From the NCBI GenBank assembly GCA_000697475.1, contig JNEU01000824.1, positions 1 through 64,000 of the forward strand: 64,000 nucleotides of DNA. The letters are read 5' to 3'. This DNA is from Lichtheimia corymbifera B2541 (lineage: Eukaryota; Mucoromycota; Mucoromycetes; Mucorales; Lichtheimiaceae). Both the position numbers and the translations under genes were made by a program. This document shows, one piece after another, positions 21,386 through 33,757 of this stretch; position 1 is the first letter of the stretch, and the number at the start of each line of letters is the position of its first letter. The notes under the pieces were generated by a model. It did no database searches. It had not been told where the DNA came from and saw only the letters and a list, made by a program, of their open reading frames with translations.

Positions 21386-23602
21386 ATGGCCACTGAGGGT
21401 AATGGGAAAGGGCAAGATGCTGCCACTGAGCGTACCGGTTTGTTGAATTCTGGTTCTGGAAACAACTACTCTGGTGAACAGCAGCGCACATTGACAGCTG
21501 TTGTTGACATTGAAGCGGGAGCCCAGGTTGTCACCACCACCAACAACAATGAAGACCAACCCCGCGTGCCTGCTGACCTCCTTGTCAAGACTGTGCGTAA
21601 GACCATTCGTCAACATAACAAGGCCAAGCTATACATTGAACAGCAAAAAGAATTGGCTGCACGTCGCGAAGCTGCTCAAGCATCACAACCACCTCCACCA
21701 ACACCACAGCCACAGCCACAAGACAGTGATAGCTCATCGGATGATAGTGATGAAGAAAGCGTGATGGGTACAAGAAGACGTAAGCGTGACATTATTGGCT
21801 CTGCATTGAGAGCTGCCACAGATCAATGGAAGGTGGAACATGGATGGGGAAGCAGTGCAAGCCTTTTCCACCATAATCACAAGGACAAGAATCATCATCA
21901 TCACCTATTTCACCATCATCACGAAAATCAGGGGGGATCAAGTAGCAGTCTCAAAAAACAACCCACCACGGAACAACATTCCGAAGTGGATCCTGTACCT
22001 TCACAACAGCAGCCTCCACCAGCACCAAAGCCTGTCGTTATCCCCACCCTTCCACCTCTTGAGCATGATATTTGGAATATCGCTCGTGCTGGTTCTGTGT
22101 GTGCATTGTTGGCTTTGTCCAAATCCAAGCAGACCAATGGAAGCTGGGAAAAACTTGCACTCTCTACTATGGAATATGGTCTCAAGGCATCTGCAAGTCC
22201 ACAACCCCTACTTTTGCGTGAATTCTTGGTTCATCCATGGGTAGATGGTCGTTCTGGTAAGTTACAAACTTTATTCAAATCTTACATGGGCTAACTATTC
22301 TATCACTTGTAGCTATTGAATGGGCTGTTGTCAATGATTGCCAGCACTTTTTAGCCGACACAAGAGTGCAATCCATCATCGAGGTAGGTGTGGATGGCGT
22401 GGGAAACCATATAGTGAGGTGAGCATGCAAGCATGAAGCTAAATTGTGCATATGAAACACGATAGGATTGTTGGTTGTCGCGTGGTGTATGTGAGGATTG
22501 GAAGCAAGTTCCATACCATCCATGCAGCGTGTGGAAGCAATTCAATTGCCCAAATGCTCTTCGCCCTGTTGCATCATACATGGCACGTTGGGCCACTCCA
22601 CGTTATCAAGCTAGAGCTGGTCTTCTTGTCGGTCTTGCTTACTTGGGTCTTCATCTTGCTACCCTTGCCAATGAGGATTACTGGAACAGCGGTCTTCATC
22701 CATTCGAATATGCTTACTATGTCTTTGTCTGCTCCGATGTACTACTTGAACTTGGAACGTTGATCCTGCATCCTATCAAGTCAGTACACCATCCATCCAC
22801 GTATTTGTCATTGACGACGGCTGGTTTCCTTACCGCAGCATTTGTGTTGCGTCTTGTTGGTTTGGCGAATGACTCTGATTTGGAGAAAGCAGACACGCTC
22901 ATTGCATACTCCTACATGTTCCTTGTATGGGCAACTCCTCTCATGATCTTCCGACTTGTGTTGTGGCAAGATAATCTATGCTGGTCCGTATACAAGGCAC
23001 GCCACCTTGTTAGCCGATGTGTTGTCGATGCACTATGGGTGTTTGGTATTGCCATCGTGACACTCTTGGCCTTTTGGTTGGGTCTTGCAGCTCTTCAACA
23101 CAACGATATGGATTGCTTGACGTTATTACGCCATCTTGCTCTTGGAGCATTGCATGCACCTGCTATTCCTGATACGCTTTATTATCAACCACAAGCTGCT
23201 GGTGTCATGGTGTTCTTTTATCTCGCAGCCATGTTGCTCATTCTCGGTGCATTGCTTACGGGCTCGTTCCTGACCACTCTCATCACTCTGTATCCACGTC
23301 TTGGCGCCATACAACGTACATTTGCTGCTGAGCGTGCCATTATCAAACGTCCAAGCTATGGCATGTTCATCCCTACTGTGGCTATTGATCTTGTGGTTGG
23401 CTTTGCAGGCTGGATCTTTACAGGGTTATTCAAGATGAAAAAAGATGAGTCAACCACATTACTCTGGCTTGAACGCATCCGTCAGGTATTGTGGATCATT
23501 ATCTTTTTGCCAGTGATTTTGCTGGTGGGTATTATTGAACTGGTGTGCTTTGGCTATTGTAAAGCTCGTGATGCATTGTCAGGTTACATCCGCTTAAAGT
23601 AG
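21386..23602 (+). CDS. Yvc1-like TRP-family cation channel
   Basis: Three exons (21386-22256, 22313-22383, 22466-23602) give 692 residues. The first ~230 residues are cytosolic low-complexity sequence with an LL motif near the start (ERTGLLN), an acidic-Ser run ([13 protein letters not shown]) and a His-rich block (11 His in 18 residues, about residues 162-179). A linker region then resembles the pre-channel part of yeast Yvc1 ([14 protein letters not shown]... DCW), followed by six or more hydrophobic segments ([72 protein letters not shown]). Yvc1 releases Ca2+ from the vacuole under osmotic shock. The overall order of segments fits this family, though sequence similarity is modest. Start at ATG 21386 because the frame upstream has no ATG. 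Confidence 0.68.
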
Positions 23603-23880
23603 CGGTGAATATAGTCAATTTGATGTCAAATAAAGCCTCTCCTCTGATTGGATGCTTCAATATGGAAAGGTGCCAAAAAAAAAGACAATATGGCTATGGT
23701 GTGTCTAATCCTCCTACTTGCCCCTTTTTGCATATCTTTGAACTAAGCACACCTTCACCCTCCCTTCTTTTACTCTCCTCGGAAGAGGTAAGCGCACTAG
23801 ATATCCAATCGCTTTGCCATGAAGTGTTGCATCAAGGTGCTCATGTCTTTATGTATTATATGTATGGATCGATAACAGCC

Positions 23881-25425
23881 ATGTCTGCCGAATACAAACA
23901 AAAACTCTACGAACTCCAGCGACGAGGAGAGAACCGTACTTGTTTCGATTGTGGTGCTCCCAATCCGCAATGGGCGAGCGTTTCTTATGGCATCTTCATC
24001 TGTCTTGACTGTTCTGGTATCCATCGGGGATTTGGTGTGCACATCAGGTTGGCATCTTGATCCCTTGCTTGATACGATCAGGCTTAGTTGGTGCTAACTA
24101 TGTCTGGATAGCTTTGTGCGTTCGATTGGTATGGACAAGTGGTATGATGACCAAGTCAAGAAAATGGAGGTAAATGCATGCATGGGAATGGAATGCATTG
24201 GGGATGTATGCGTGTGTTGACGGATACGATGTAGATTGGTGGCAATCAAAAAGCGAAGGCCTTTTTCGAGTCGCAACCAGATTATTCTTCCAATATGTCC
24301 ATGGATCAAAAGTACAATTCTCAATGTGCTGCTCTATATCGTGATAAGGTCGGTTGATATGGAATGATTGGAGGTGGAAAGAGATGAATTACTTATAATG
24401 TATGATAGTTGTCAGCAGAAGCGGAAGGTCGTACTTGGACACCATCACCACTCGCTGCTTCCTCTGCTAAGCGTCCCATGGTCTCCACTGGTGGATCCAC
24501 TCGTTCTTTGAATTCAACGCCTGTTGGTCGCACAGATGGCTTTTCACCAAGTCCACGTTCGGCATCTCCAGCTAGCTTCAGCAATGTATCAGACAAGGCA
24601 CGAAACGAGGCTTACTTTGCACAATTGGGTAGCGCTAATGAAAGTCGGCCAGAGTAAGTACTGGTTGGAAAGGAGATTATTGTTATGCATTTATGCTAAT
24701 GTTTTGTTGCACAAAAACATTAGCCATCTCCCTCCAAGCCAAGGCGGAAAATATACTGGTTTTGGTAATCCAGCCTGTAAGTGTACCTTTATCACGCTGT
24801 TTACCTTGTATAGGAGCTGACGTTCTATTCTAGTTGAGAATCAATCTTCAAGAAATACTACGGCTGCGCCTGATTTACAAGATCTTATGAACGACCCAAT
24901 GACGGCTCTCAGCAAAGGTTGGTCTTTCTTCTCGTCTGGTATGGAGGAACTTGGCAAAGTAGCTGTGGAAGGGGCACGTGTTGCTGCTCAAGGTGCTGGA
25001 CAACTTGGACGATATGCCAATGAACAATTGAATGATCCCAACTTACGAAGCAACGTAAATGGTTATGTCAACTCGTTCAGCAGAAAGGTAAAAAGATGAG
25101 ATGACCTGGTGGTGCAATGGCCGTGATTAATAGGATTTGTATTATATAGACACAAGAGCTTTACAACAACTTTGATACCCGTTCTGGAAGATCCACTCCT
25201 CAAAACAACCACGATGATGACTTTTTCAGTTCTACCATTTCTTCCTTACAACAACAACAATCTACCACGACTCCTCTCAGTTCACGCAGTTCATCGCCTT
25301 CTGGATTGAATGGTACCACCACCAAATCATCGACAACCAACATGCGTTCTCGAACCCCTTTGAGAGAAGCAGCATCGAAAAAGACAGGATCCAAAGATTC
25401 GGATGACGAATGGGAAGGATGGTAA
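23881..25425 (+). CDS. ArfGAP of the Gcs1/ARFGAP1 type
   Basis: Seven exons (23881-24047, 24112-24169, 24235-24348, 24409-24653, 24724-24776, 24834-25087, 25150-25425) join in frame to 388 residues. The N-terminal ArfGAP zinc finger is complete: [19 protein letters not shown], then [14 protein letters not shown] with the catalytic Arg and [11 protein letters not shown] Ser/Pro linker follows, then an amphipathic stretch ([16 protein letters not shown]) like the curvature-sensing ALPS-type helix of ARFGAP1/Gcs1, and a final DSDDEWEGW that resembles the acidic/Trp coat-binding tail of this subfamily. It stimulates GTP hydrolysis on Arf in COPI retrograde transport at the Golgi. The second intron-flanking branch site GTGCTAAC (about 24091) is clear. 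It follows the channel gene on the same strand by 278 bp. Confidence 0.93.
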
Positions 25426-25680
25426 ATGTATTCATATATCACCTGAGCCTTAGCAATCGACAACAAAAGTAGACTACCCACATCCAACAACAAAAACACA
25501 CATTACATTCATACACTTATCCAATTATCCAACGCACTACATTAAATAATGTTTCTTTTAAATAAGGGTGATGCGATTTTATTACAGAGGGATGATGATA
25601 GGATGTGTGTGCTTCTATGATGGAATGTAACGTGGTGGGATGAATTCAGATGGGATGATAAGGGATATGTGAATTGCCTT

Positions 25681-27945
25681 CTAATCGATATCGTCGTCGT
25701 CTTCTTTGGATGAGGTCAATGATGCTTTCTTGAGTGATTGGATTTGCTCTTCACAATTATGGCATTTAAATACCAAGGCGTTCTCGAGACTGTATTTGTT
25801 CTTGGCGTGAGGACCAGCACCCACATTGTATTGTCCCTTTTCAGCAGAGCGCACAATGATTTGAATCTCTTTCTCGGCTGATTCAAAGTCCTTCTCTTCA
25901 ATGTACATGCGCGCCTTTTCATATCGGGTGAAATAGTAAATGTAATGATCAAGCTCGATTTTGTTGGCGTTTTCCAGTACGACATCGACCGAAGCGTGGT
26001 GTAAAGCTGTCAGAGTCGTCTTATCACCGTTGTGTTTGGTAAGCAAAAGACGCGCTACCTGAGCGCGGAGATAATGTACAAGGGCGAGATCATCGTAATA
26101 ATGCTTTCGTTTGGTGTCGTCTTTGAGTGTATCCAATTCTTTGTTGATCAAATCAAAGTTTTGCTGCAATATATCTGCTGGCATGAAATCGTATGCTGTG
26201 AACGCATTCAAAATCTCCAAATCAGGCATAATCAAATAGTCATCTTGCTCGATGAACTTGCGAGATTTCCTGGAAATGAATTTCTACATGTTCCATCACC
26301 ATGTTAGTCTTTGGTCCCTTTTGTATGACCCCCACCTCCTTGACACTTTACCTCCATGGGAATAGATTTTCCAGCAATCTTTTGCTTAGAGCCATTGACT
26401 TCTTTCATGATATCATGCGCTTGCTTGATCATCTTCTTTTGTTCCTCGCCATCCTTCTTTTGAGCTATCATGTACAATGCCACGGCTTTCAGATATGTGT
26501 AAACGGCCTTGGACCAATTGCTTTCTCGAGCAAGCTCATCGTATATGTCATATGATCGTTGCCAATCCTTTTGGATAATACTGATGACACCCAGCTAAGC
26601 AAAATAAAAAAAAATGTCAGTAAGCGGTGACATTCATCTCTTTAACCCACCAACGTACCTCCCAATAGCAAATGTGTTGCAATTGCTTCCAATCCTGCTG
26701 TGTATTGATAGCCTTTTCATATTGACCTTTTGCCTTTGATAATTCACTTTTGCTGGCGAGTGCACGGCCTGAGAAGTAAAGGAAGAAGACACCGGAAGGA
26801 TAAAGGGCCAAATTGTAATCGAGAATCTTGGTAGCGAAATCCTGGTCGATATTGGGCAATGGTATCATTTTTGAAAGGACGATATGGTAACAAATGAGCA
26901 CCATGTCACACAATTGTCTGCGCAGCCCCTCATCCTTCATCAGGGAATGGTCAGCGATAGGTCGTTTGTCGTTGCCACGGTAATCTTCCCAGGCACCAAT
27001 GGATTCAAGCACTTGTAAACCATGCTCACGATCACTTGAGAATCCCATAAACTCGGCCACCTTGACAACCGTGGTGGGAAGCAATGATAGGATAATGTTG
27101 AAGCAGCCAATGCCGAGTGCTACACCCGAAGTAAAATGATCATCCAACTGATAGCTTGAGATATCCTTGCCAGCAGCAGCCTCATCTTGTACCATGTCAA
27201 TGTATCTTTCCAATGTACGATATGTGTTGTAACTGCTGCGGATGTTGAGACCTTCTCTGAGAAATGACACAATGCTTTCATCATGAATAATGCTCAAAAG
27301 TGCCTTGAGCAAATAAGCTTCGGCATGGACAAGCTCCTATCTCAAGTCAGATAAGACACCGATACTTTGTGTCCACCCTCCCCCCAATAAACTTACAGCA
27401 TGTCGATGCACTCGAGTCATAGTCTTTAGCTGTTGTACATTGGTTCCTTTCATCCATGTGGTAATGTTGTCAAGCCAACCAGCATCCTTTTTCCGTTGTG
27501 CATGAGCCAGTTGGATAGTCTGCTTGAGAGCTTCCAGGGTCCGTTCGATATCCGCTTGTTCAAATGTCATGACACACTTGAGGAATAAGATAAAGCCGTA
27601 ACCAAGTGAGTAATACATGCTCTTTTTGCGACGAGGTGCAAGAATGGCTTCAGCATCGCTAATTCGAGAGTCAAAAAAGCAGTCGAGAGCTTTGCGAACT
27701 TGGGCAATGTCATTCATCATGGCGGCATCCTCGGCGCTTTCATGGTCCACCCCGGGCGAGGAACGAAGCGATAGTCGAGAAAGTGATCGTAATGATGGTG
27801 AGGAACGTCCATTGGCAAGAGAGGCCGAGGATTTCACTGCTGACAGCTTTTTGAGTTGAGGTGTGGGCGCAACCAGCGCTGTTTTGGTATCAGCACTGTT
27901 ATTGTTGTTGCCATTCGACTTATAAAACCCTGTCCACTGGGGCAT
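25681..27945 (-). CDS. Iml2 / TTC39 family protein
   Basis: Four exons (27397-27945, 26659-27336, 26352-26594, 25681-26283) give 690 residues. The family core is clear: GVALGIGCFNIILSLLPTTV, VAEFMGFSSDREHGLQVL, LYPSGVFFLYFSGR and LQHICYWEVLGVISI, ending with ALVFKCHNCEEQIQSLKKAS and an acidic DDDDID tail. These are helical TPR-like proteins (yeast Iml2, animal TTC39). Yeast Iml2 has been linked to clearance of inclusion bodies and lipid droplets. The N-terminal ~90 residues hold a Ser-rich insertion (SLRSLSRLSLRSSPG) that may be phosphorylated. The GTG-started extension upstream of ATG 27945 is disregarded. 3' ends of this gene and the ArfGAP converge over about 255 bp. Confidence 0.88.
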
Positions 27946-28685
27946 ATCGCACACAACACTGAATTGAGGGGAGATAAGAGGAGAAGATATATAAGAGGAG
28001 AGAGTGAGAGAAAGAGGAACACAAATGGGAATTAGACTTTTCTATCGCCTTCTCGTTTTGTAGACAGCTCGTCGGCAACAGATACTACTGCAACACAACA
28101 ACAGCTGCGCGGCTTTTTATATATGGCTCGGTGAAGAACTTAACTATTGTGGATGGGTTATCAGAACGGCATCGAATTACCCGGCCAACGAAAACAATTC
28201 CGCTCTTTACATCGGCGCCTACCCCGTTAATGACAGTCAATGCGGGGGATTGTAGCTATAATAGTTGTGTTAATGATGATAGCTTTCATTAATAAAGATG
28301 TTACACACTTATCCACAATATATAAACAGCTAAAGGGATACGCAAGGTAATTGTCATTAAGCTATTCACGTTACATAGTGGAGAATGCGAGGTGCATAGT
28401 CTATCGGGAAAACTATTTTACCATCCCGCCCATTGTAATCCCAGGTTTGCAAAAGGACACATGATACGTGGGGTGAAGATGGCGCATTGTTGTTATGCAC
28501 ACCCTATTCAGTAATGTCGCGTGAGCGCCTCTCTACTCCTGTTACTACAATTACCATTGACATTGACGACATGCTATATAAATCACAATGTTTTTCTGGA
28601 TGCCGGAAATATACAAAGCTCTTGTTTTTCTTCAACATCCTTCCTCTGCTCTTCTTTTCACTTTTTCACAGTGTACATTGATTCG
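27946..28685. promoter_or_regulatory. Divergent intergenic region
   Basis: About 740 bp upstream of both the Iml2/TTC39 gene (minus) and the orphan gene at 28686 (plus). AT-rich between 28240 and 28350. No gene or structured RNA recognised. Confidence 0.35.
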
Positions 28686-29847
28686 ATGATTCATTCGGCA
28701 TATCCATCTGAAGAAAATTGGCATTGGCAATATAATGGCCGTGCTGATGATTTATATATGGCACCAAACCAACAATACTATGAATACCAGGTATGAGGAA
28801 AACAATGAATGTATAATATATATTATTGGAAAGCTGAAGACAGTGTACAACAGCAAGTACCAGCAGCGGCAATCCCACAAGTTGGGCAACCGATGGGTAT
28901 ATTTCCCGAATCCCAAAGACGAGTCTCTTGTAACAATAATGAAGAATGGCGTGTTGGTGGACGAGCAAGAGAATCATGGAAAGTCGCTTTACCTCAGCAA
29001 CAACAACCCAAACCATTACCGCAAGAGCCACCTGCACCACCTCCACGTAGATCATTTGTGCAACAACAACACCATGACCCGTATTATGGGTACGACTGGT
29101 CGGCTGCTCCAATAGTCCCACATCAGTTTGGCTATTACACAGACGAGCCAATGTCTACCGAATCAGGTATAATCCCTTGTCAAGGTACTTTTTAAGCATG
29201 GTATTCATTGACCCACTGTTTCCTAGATACCACACAAGAACTCCCGACACCTGAGCTACATGCTGATCCTTCCCCGCCAGCATCCTCCTCCTCAACATCA
29301 TCCGCTCATTATGGTCCGCCGTCATTGCCAACCGAGCAACAACAGCCAACCGAGAAGAAGAAAACGTCAAGTAAGTCTAAAAATGACACTTTAATGCGAT
29401 CCATTCACACCTTTGATTTTCGAAAAAAGAACCGGAAGACAACACCCGTCAAATTACAGTACAATCGATAAACAAAGAACACATGGTCTGGATCAAGATC
29501 GATACAACAGAGACTGGATTATCGCTTGCAAACAAAATTCACACCATTGCCACGTTTCGTACTCGCAAGATTGTCTCTATTACTACAGCAGCTGGACGTA
29601 CAATACCATTGGATCATCGGCCTGTATTTGGCAGCTGGATGGATATGGACGATTTCAAAAATGGCGAAGAGTGGAAAGTTGAATGGTGCGAGTTGGACAA
29701 AGGCTTGGTGGATCGATTGGTCTCCAAGTTTATTCAGGTGAGAGAGAGACAGAGAGAATGGGGGATGCTGATCTTTGGCTTTTTGGGAAAGAATTAACAC
29801 GCCGTCTAATACATGCCATGCAGGTCAGCGGCAGTCGTCGAAAATAA
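28686..29847 (+). CDS. Orphan Gln/Pro-rich protein with conserved-looking C-terminal domain
   Basis: Five exons (28686-28790, 28854-29166, 29227-29370, 29430-29737, 29824-29847) give 297 residues with all phases consistent. The N-terminal half is Gln, Pro, Tyr and Ser rich (PLPQEPPAPPPRRSF), with a basic stretch (KKKTSK) before the C-terminal half. That half is compact and well ordered: MVWIKIDTTETGLSLANKIH, then FRTRKIVSITTAAGRTIPL, then RPVFGSWMDMDDFKNGEEW and VEWCELDKGLVDRLV. The alternating beta and helix pattern suggests a ubiquitin-like or RA-like beta-grasp fold, which is inference only. I do not recognise the family. The last exon adds only seven residues (VSGSRRK), so the 3' end is less certain. 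Confidence 0.7.
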
Positions 29848-30566
29848 AAATATGCACGTGGATATATCCTAACCATCTTCAACTTACGTTTCAAAAACTC
29901 CACATTCCTTTCCTTATGATATTATGTATTCCCCCACATACAATGAGATCGTATATAGTAATAAACATACATGCGTGATTTTATGATCCAGTACTGCGGA
30001 GATGACATATTACCTGAATGATGGACACTTTTTGTTATCCAAATAAGCTAGTCTTATCCGTGAGGATAAGAATGATGATGATCGCCAACACCTTGTATCT
30101 CCGTTGCAGCGGTGTATCCTAGCGATTCACAAAGAGGTCTAGAAAAAAAAAGCTGCCCTGTGCAACATACCTTATCCTTGAGTTTGAAAGTGAGCACACA
30201 TACACACTCACACATACATAAAGCCGATACCTTTCCGCTTGCAAAGAATATGAGTTGAAGATAATCTAATAATCTGTTTTCATGAGAATGAATAAAAGAA
30301 AAGAGAACAGGATTGTGTTTATATTGACAAGCACCAAAGTCGTAACGCATGGTGCGTGTAACATGTTGCAATTGAGGTGGGTGGCTCTGTGTTTTACCCC
30401 ATCAGGACGACGCATGCTGCTGTGGCACTTTCACAAATACCAACCTTAAATACGAGATGTTCTGATGTCTGCTCTATTTCCTTGTTGCTCTTTTTTCATA
30501 TTACTTTTTCTTTTGGTGTACCATCACTTTGTTCATAATCAGGCACAAGCCAAGAAATAATACAGC
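29848..30566. other. Intergenic, no supported gene
   Basis: About 720 bp between two plus-strand genes. It includes a short CA/TG-rich stretch near 30195-30220. Open frames here are short and featureless. The last 100 bases before 30567 contain a T-rich tract (about 30485-30510) typical of the promoter/5' leader. Confidence 0.35.
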
Positions 30567-32407
30567 ATGGCTAATAGTAACTATAACAATGGTGGCAGCT
30601 CACAGACAACCATGATGCGCATGGCTCCTGATCAACGGCCGTATGTCAAGGTCTCAACCCCTCTCCCCTTATCCATAAACGATATATAACATCTTTCACA
30701 CACGTTTATTCACACAAAAATCTTGTAGGACCTCTTTGATATTTTTGCAGCTCTTCTCATTCAGCTACCATTGACCGACCACCGCTCTCTCTTTCGTACT
30801 TATGCTGATACTTTCACCACCGATGAAGCAGTGCAATGCCTGGCCGACCTCAAGATTTCACACATTGTAAAGACCACCGATCCCAACGATCCAAAACAAC
30901 AAGTTGCCACGCGTACTACAACAACATTTAGCATGACACCACCTATGGCTAAAGCACTTGGAACACACATGTTGAATGCAAGACTTATTGAAGACGCTGT
31001 CAATCCAACGCAGCAAAGCCGTAATACGATGATGAAAGACAAGGGCATCTGGCGTCCAACACCCAAGGGCAAGCACGTGATCATGGATTTCGCCAAACGC
31101 ACCTATGTCCCACTCCATCATATGCAACAACAGCTTGCTCGCATCGATTCTTTTGGCATATACACCTTTGAACGGTTACAGGCTGATGATCGATTATCCA
31201 TTACCAGAGCTAATATGGCTAACGCTTTCAAGGTACAGTGGGGAAATAAGGAATGATGATATCGAAAGGTTGTCTCATAAGTGTGAATGTATTATAGATG
31301 ATGTTGGCTTGGTTACCAACAGAGCGCTTGATTGCAGATGATGTGGTTGGTGTTAAGCCTGGCGATCTCAACACATACCAGCACACATTCTATGGATACC
31401 AATGCTTTGAGTGGATATGCGAATATACAACCGTTGCCAATGCTGACGAAGCACATGTGGTTGCAGCCGAATTTGTTGCCAATGAATGGATATGCGAGAT
31501 CGCTGATAAACCAAACGATAAGCGCAACAGCAACAGCAATCATAGCAGCAACAGCAGCAGCAGCAGCAGCAAATCATCATCAAGTTTCAGTATCACCAAG
31601 AACTCATTGTACTACTTGGGTGATAGCGGATACAAGGTGCTCCGTAACGAGAACAACAATGTGCTATACAATCCACCGGCATCATCCGATCCCAAGCAGT
31701 TGCAAGCGAATCGATCACGCTATAATACAACAACGACAACCAATACCGACATGAGCTTTGTTGATGTCAATGAAAGCGATACCGAACCGCTTGTATTGAC
31801 CAGCAGCAACAAGTACAGCTTTGGTATTTCACAGCAACAACAACAACAACCTCCTTCCACCACCACAACACATCAGCAAACAGCATTCAGAACAGCGGAT
31901 ACCACACGATCACCCTTATCAGTCGACAATGTATTAGGCGTGAAAAATCAACCTAGTGATTCAAATTGGGTGCGATTGAGTCAAATCTTGGAGGATCCAT
32001 TATCTCGCATGTATTTCCGCGACTTTTTGAAAACAAACTATTGCGAAGAAAACGTCAACTTTTGGGTCGATTTTCGAACGCTGCGTCGTAAATGCCAAGC
32101 ACAAGCAGAGACGAAAGAGCTGTTGACGAGCATTTATACAATCTACCAGTCTTATCTTGAGCGTAACGCCACATCGGAACTCAACATTAATCACAGCCTA
32201 CGCAACGAGATCATCCAGTTTGTGTCTTCGAATTATTCCATCAGGATGACAACCGTATCCGTAAGAGAGCCTGCCGACGTCGTCATCGACATGACTATCC
32301 AGCTTTATGATCGCGTCAATGATCAAATTTGCCGTATCCTCGCAGAAGATTTAGTGCCTCGTTTCTCTCGAACACCCAAATACCGTGAATTGTTCCCTTC
32401 ATCTTAG
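30567..32407 (+). CDS. DEP-RGS regulator of G-protein signalling (Sst2/FlbA type)
   Basis: Three exons (30567-30650, 30729-31232, 31298-32407) encode 565 residues. Two DEP-like domains occupy about residues 30-140 (LTDHRSLFRTYADTFTTDEA, then a TPKGKHVI end) and 200-330 (YGYQCFEWICEYTTVANADE, then YLGDSGYKVL). The C-terminal RGS domain starts near residue 418 (WVRLSQILEDPLSRMYFRDF, NVNFWVDFRTL, ending in LYDRVNDQICRILAEDLVPR). The order DEP-DEP-RGS is that of yeast Sst2 and Aspergillus FlbA, which accelerate GTP hydrolysis by G-alpha subunits in mating and growth signalling; the DEP part tethers the protein to receptor tails. Long Ser/Asn and Gln runs separate the second DEP from the RGS domain. 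Confidence 0.92.
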
Positions 32408-33757
32408 CACAATATCATCCCACCTCCTTCATCATTACTATCATAGATGTTTTTACCATTAAATTAACAGCTGTGCTGTGTAAATTGAAACTACATCATA
32501 TAACGACATCTCTGTCAATGATGATTTGTGTTCCTGATTCCCCCATTCGATCTTTCTTTCTATATGTGTCACTCCCTCGTTGGGAATTTGAAAAATAGAT
32601 TTCACACGCACACACAGTTACAGTGAATTCATGCATTATGTTGTGCAGTGATTGGATCTCGTGGCAAAGCCTTTGTTGTAAATGCCTTATCGGGAAGGTC
32701 ACATGAATACAAAGACGTGCACTTTGGCATGTATACGTATGTATTTGGAGGATGATATCAATAGCCAATTGTGGCGGAAAGGAATAATGGCATCATCACC
32801 ATTGTCATATTGTTCATAATAGGCTATGGTGGATCAAGCAATATATGCTCGATACGTGTTTTCTACAACTATGGGTATATTTACTACTCCATATAACCCC
32901 CTTTCATGCATGATCACGCAGTGATACGCATGCAGGTGCTGCATTGCGTGTGTGTGCGTGTGTGTGTGTGTGTAAATTTTATGCAGCGTCACATAGAATA
33001 CCTTCAAGACAATCGTATGTTTTATTATGTACCTACCACTGCTATATACAACGGTGTCAATAGCGATGTAAATTACGTGTTGCCAAGATATGATCTATTT
33101 TAGCTCTTTGCTACTTGCTCATGACGTATGCATGTCCTCCTTGATTTTAACATCTAACTTATCCATTGTGGACAAATGATGTTGATCATTCGAGCTAAAA
33201 TTATAGATCGTGACAATGTGCAAGGAGGATGATGATGTGATGATGATGTTGGTGTTCCCAGGCCCCCTGTTAAATCAAATAAGCACCCTGCTTACAATCT
33301 TCGCACTGATTTTTAGGTTCATTATCAGGCAACAACAAAAAGAGACAGATAGAGCTTTCTTCGGTGATTCGGTTCCGAGAACTTTGTGCTAGTACCACCC
33401 AGCACAAACCAAACAACCAAAAAAGGATGATTCACAATGACTCTAAAAGTATATGGTATTGTAGAGAATCTTTTACCTTGTTTATATAATGGCTAATGTA
33501 CACATGGAATGGGGTGGTGGATATGCGTGTGGATGGATGTATATATGTGAATGAGTGAATGTGGAGTGATTGTCTTTTTTAACTTCAGGAGCAAGATTAC
33601 TACAGGTGCTATACAAGAGGATGACAAATATGGTGCAATTGACGCAATGTTGCTGCTGCTGCTGGGTGATGGAATAAGGAGATTGGGTATATGTACGCGG
33701 GTTGAGTGGCGGTAAATTGTAAAAAAACGCTCAAGCATCCAAGAGTGGTGTAAATTC
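32408..33757. other. Convergent intergenic region with TG microsatellite
   Basis: About 1.35 kb between the 3' ends of the RGS gene and the RING gene. It contains a (TG)n tract around 32948-32973 and a small ATG-rich patch near 33220-33250. No frame longer than about 90 codons and none with a recognisable domain. I see no gene here. Confidence 0.45.
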
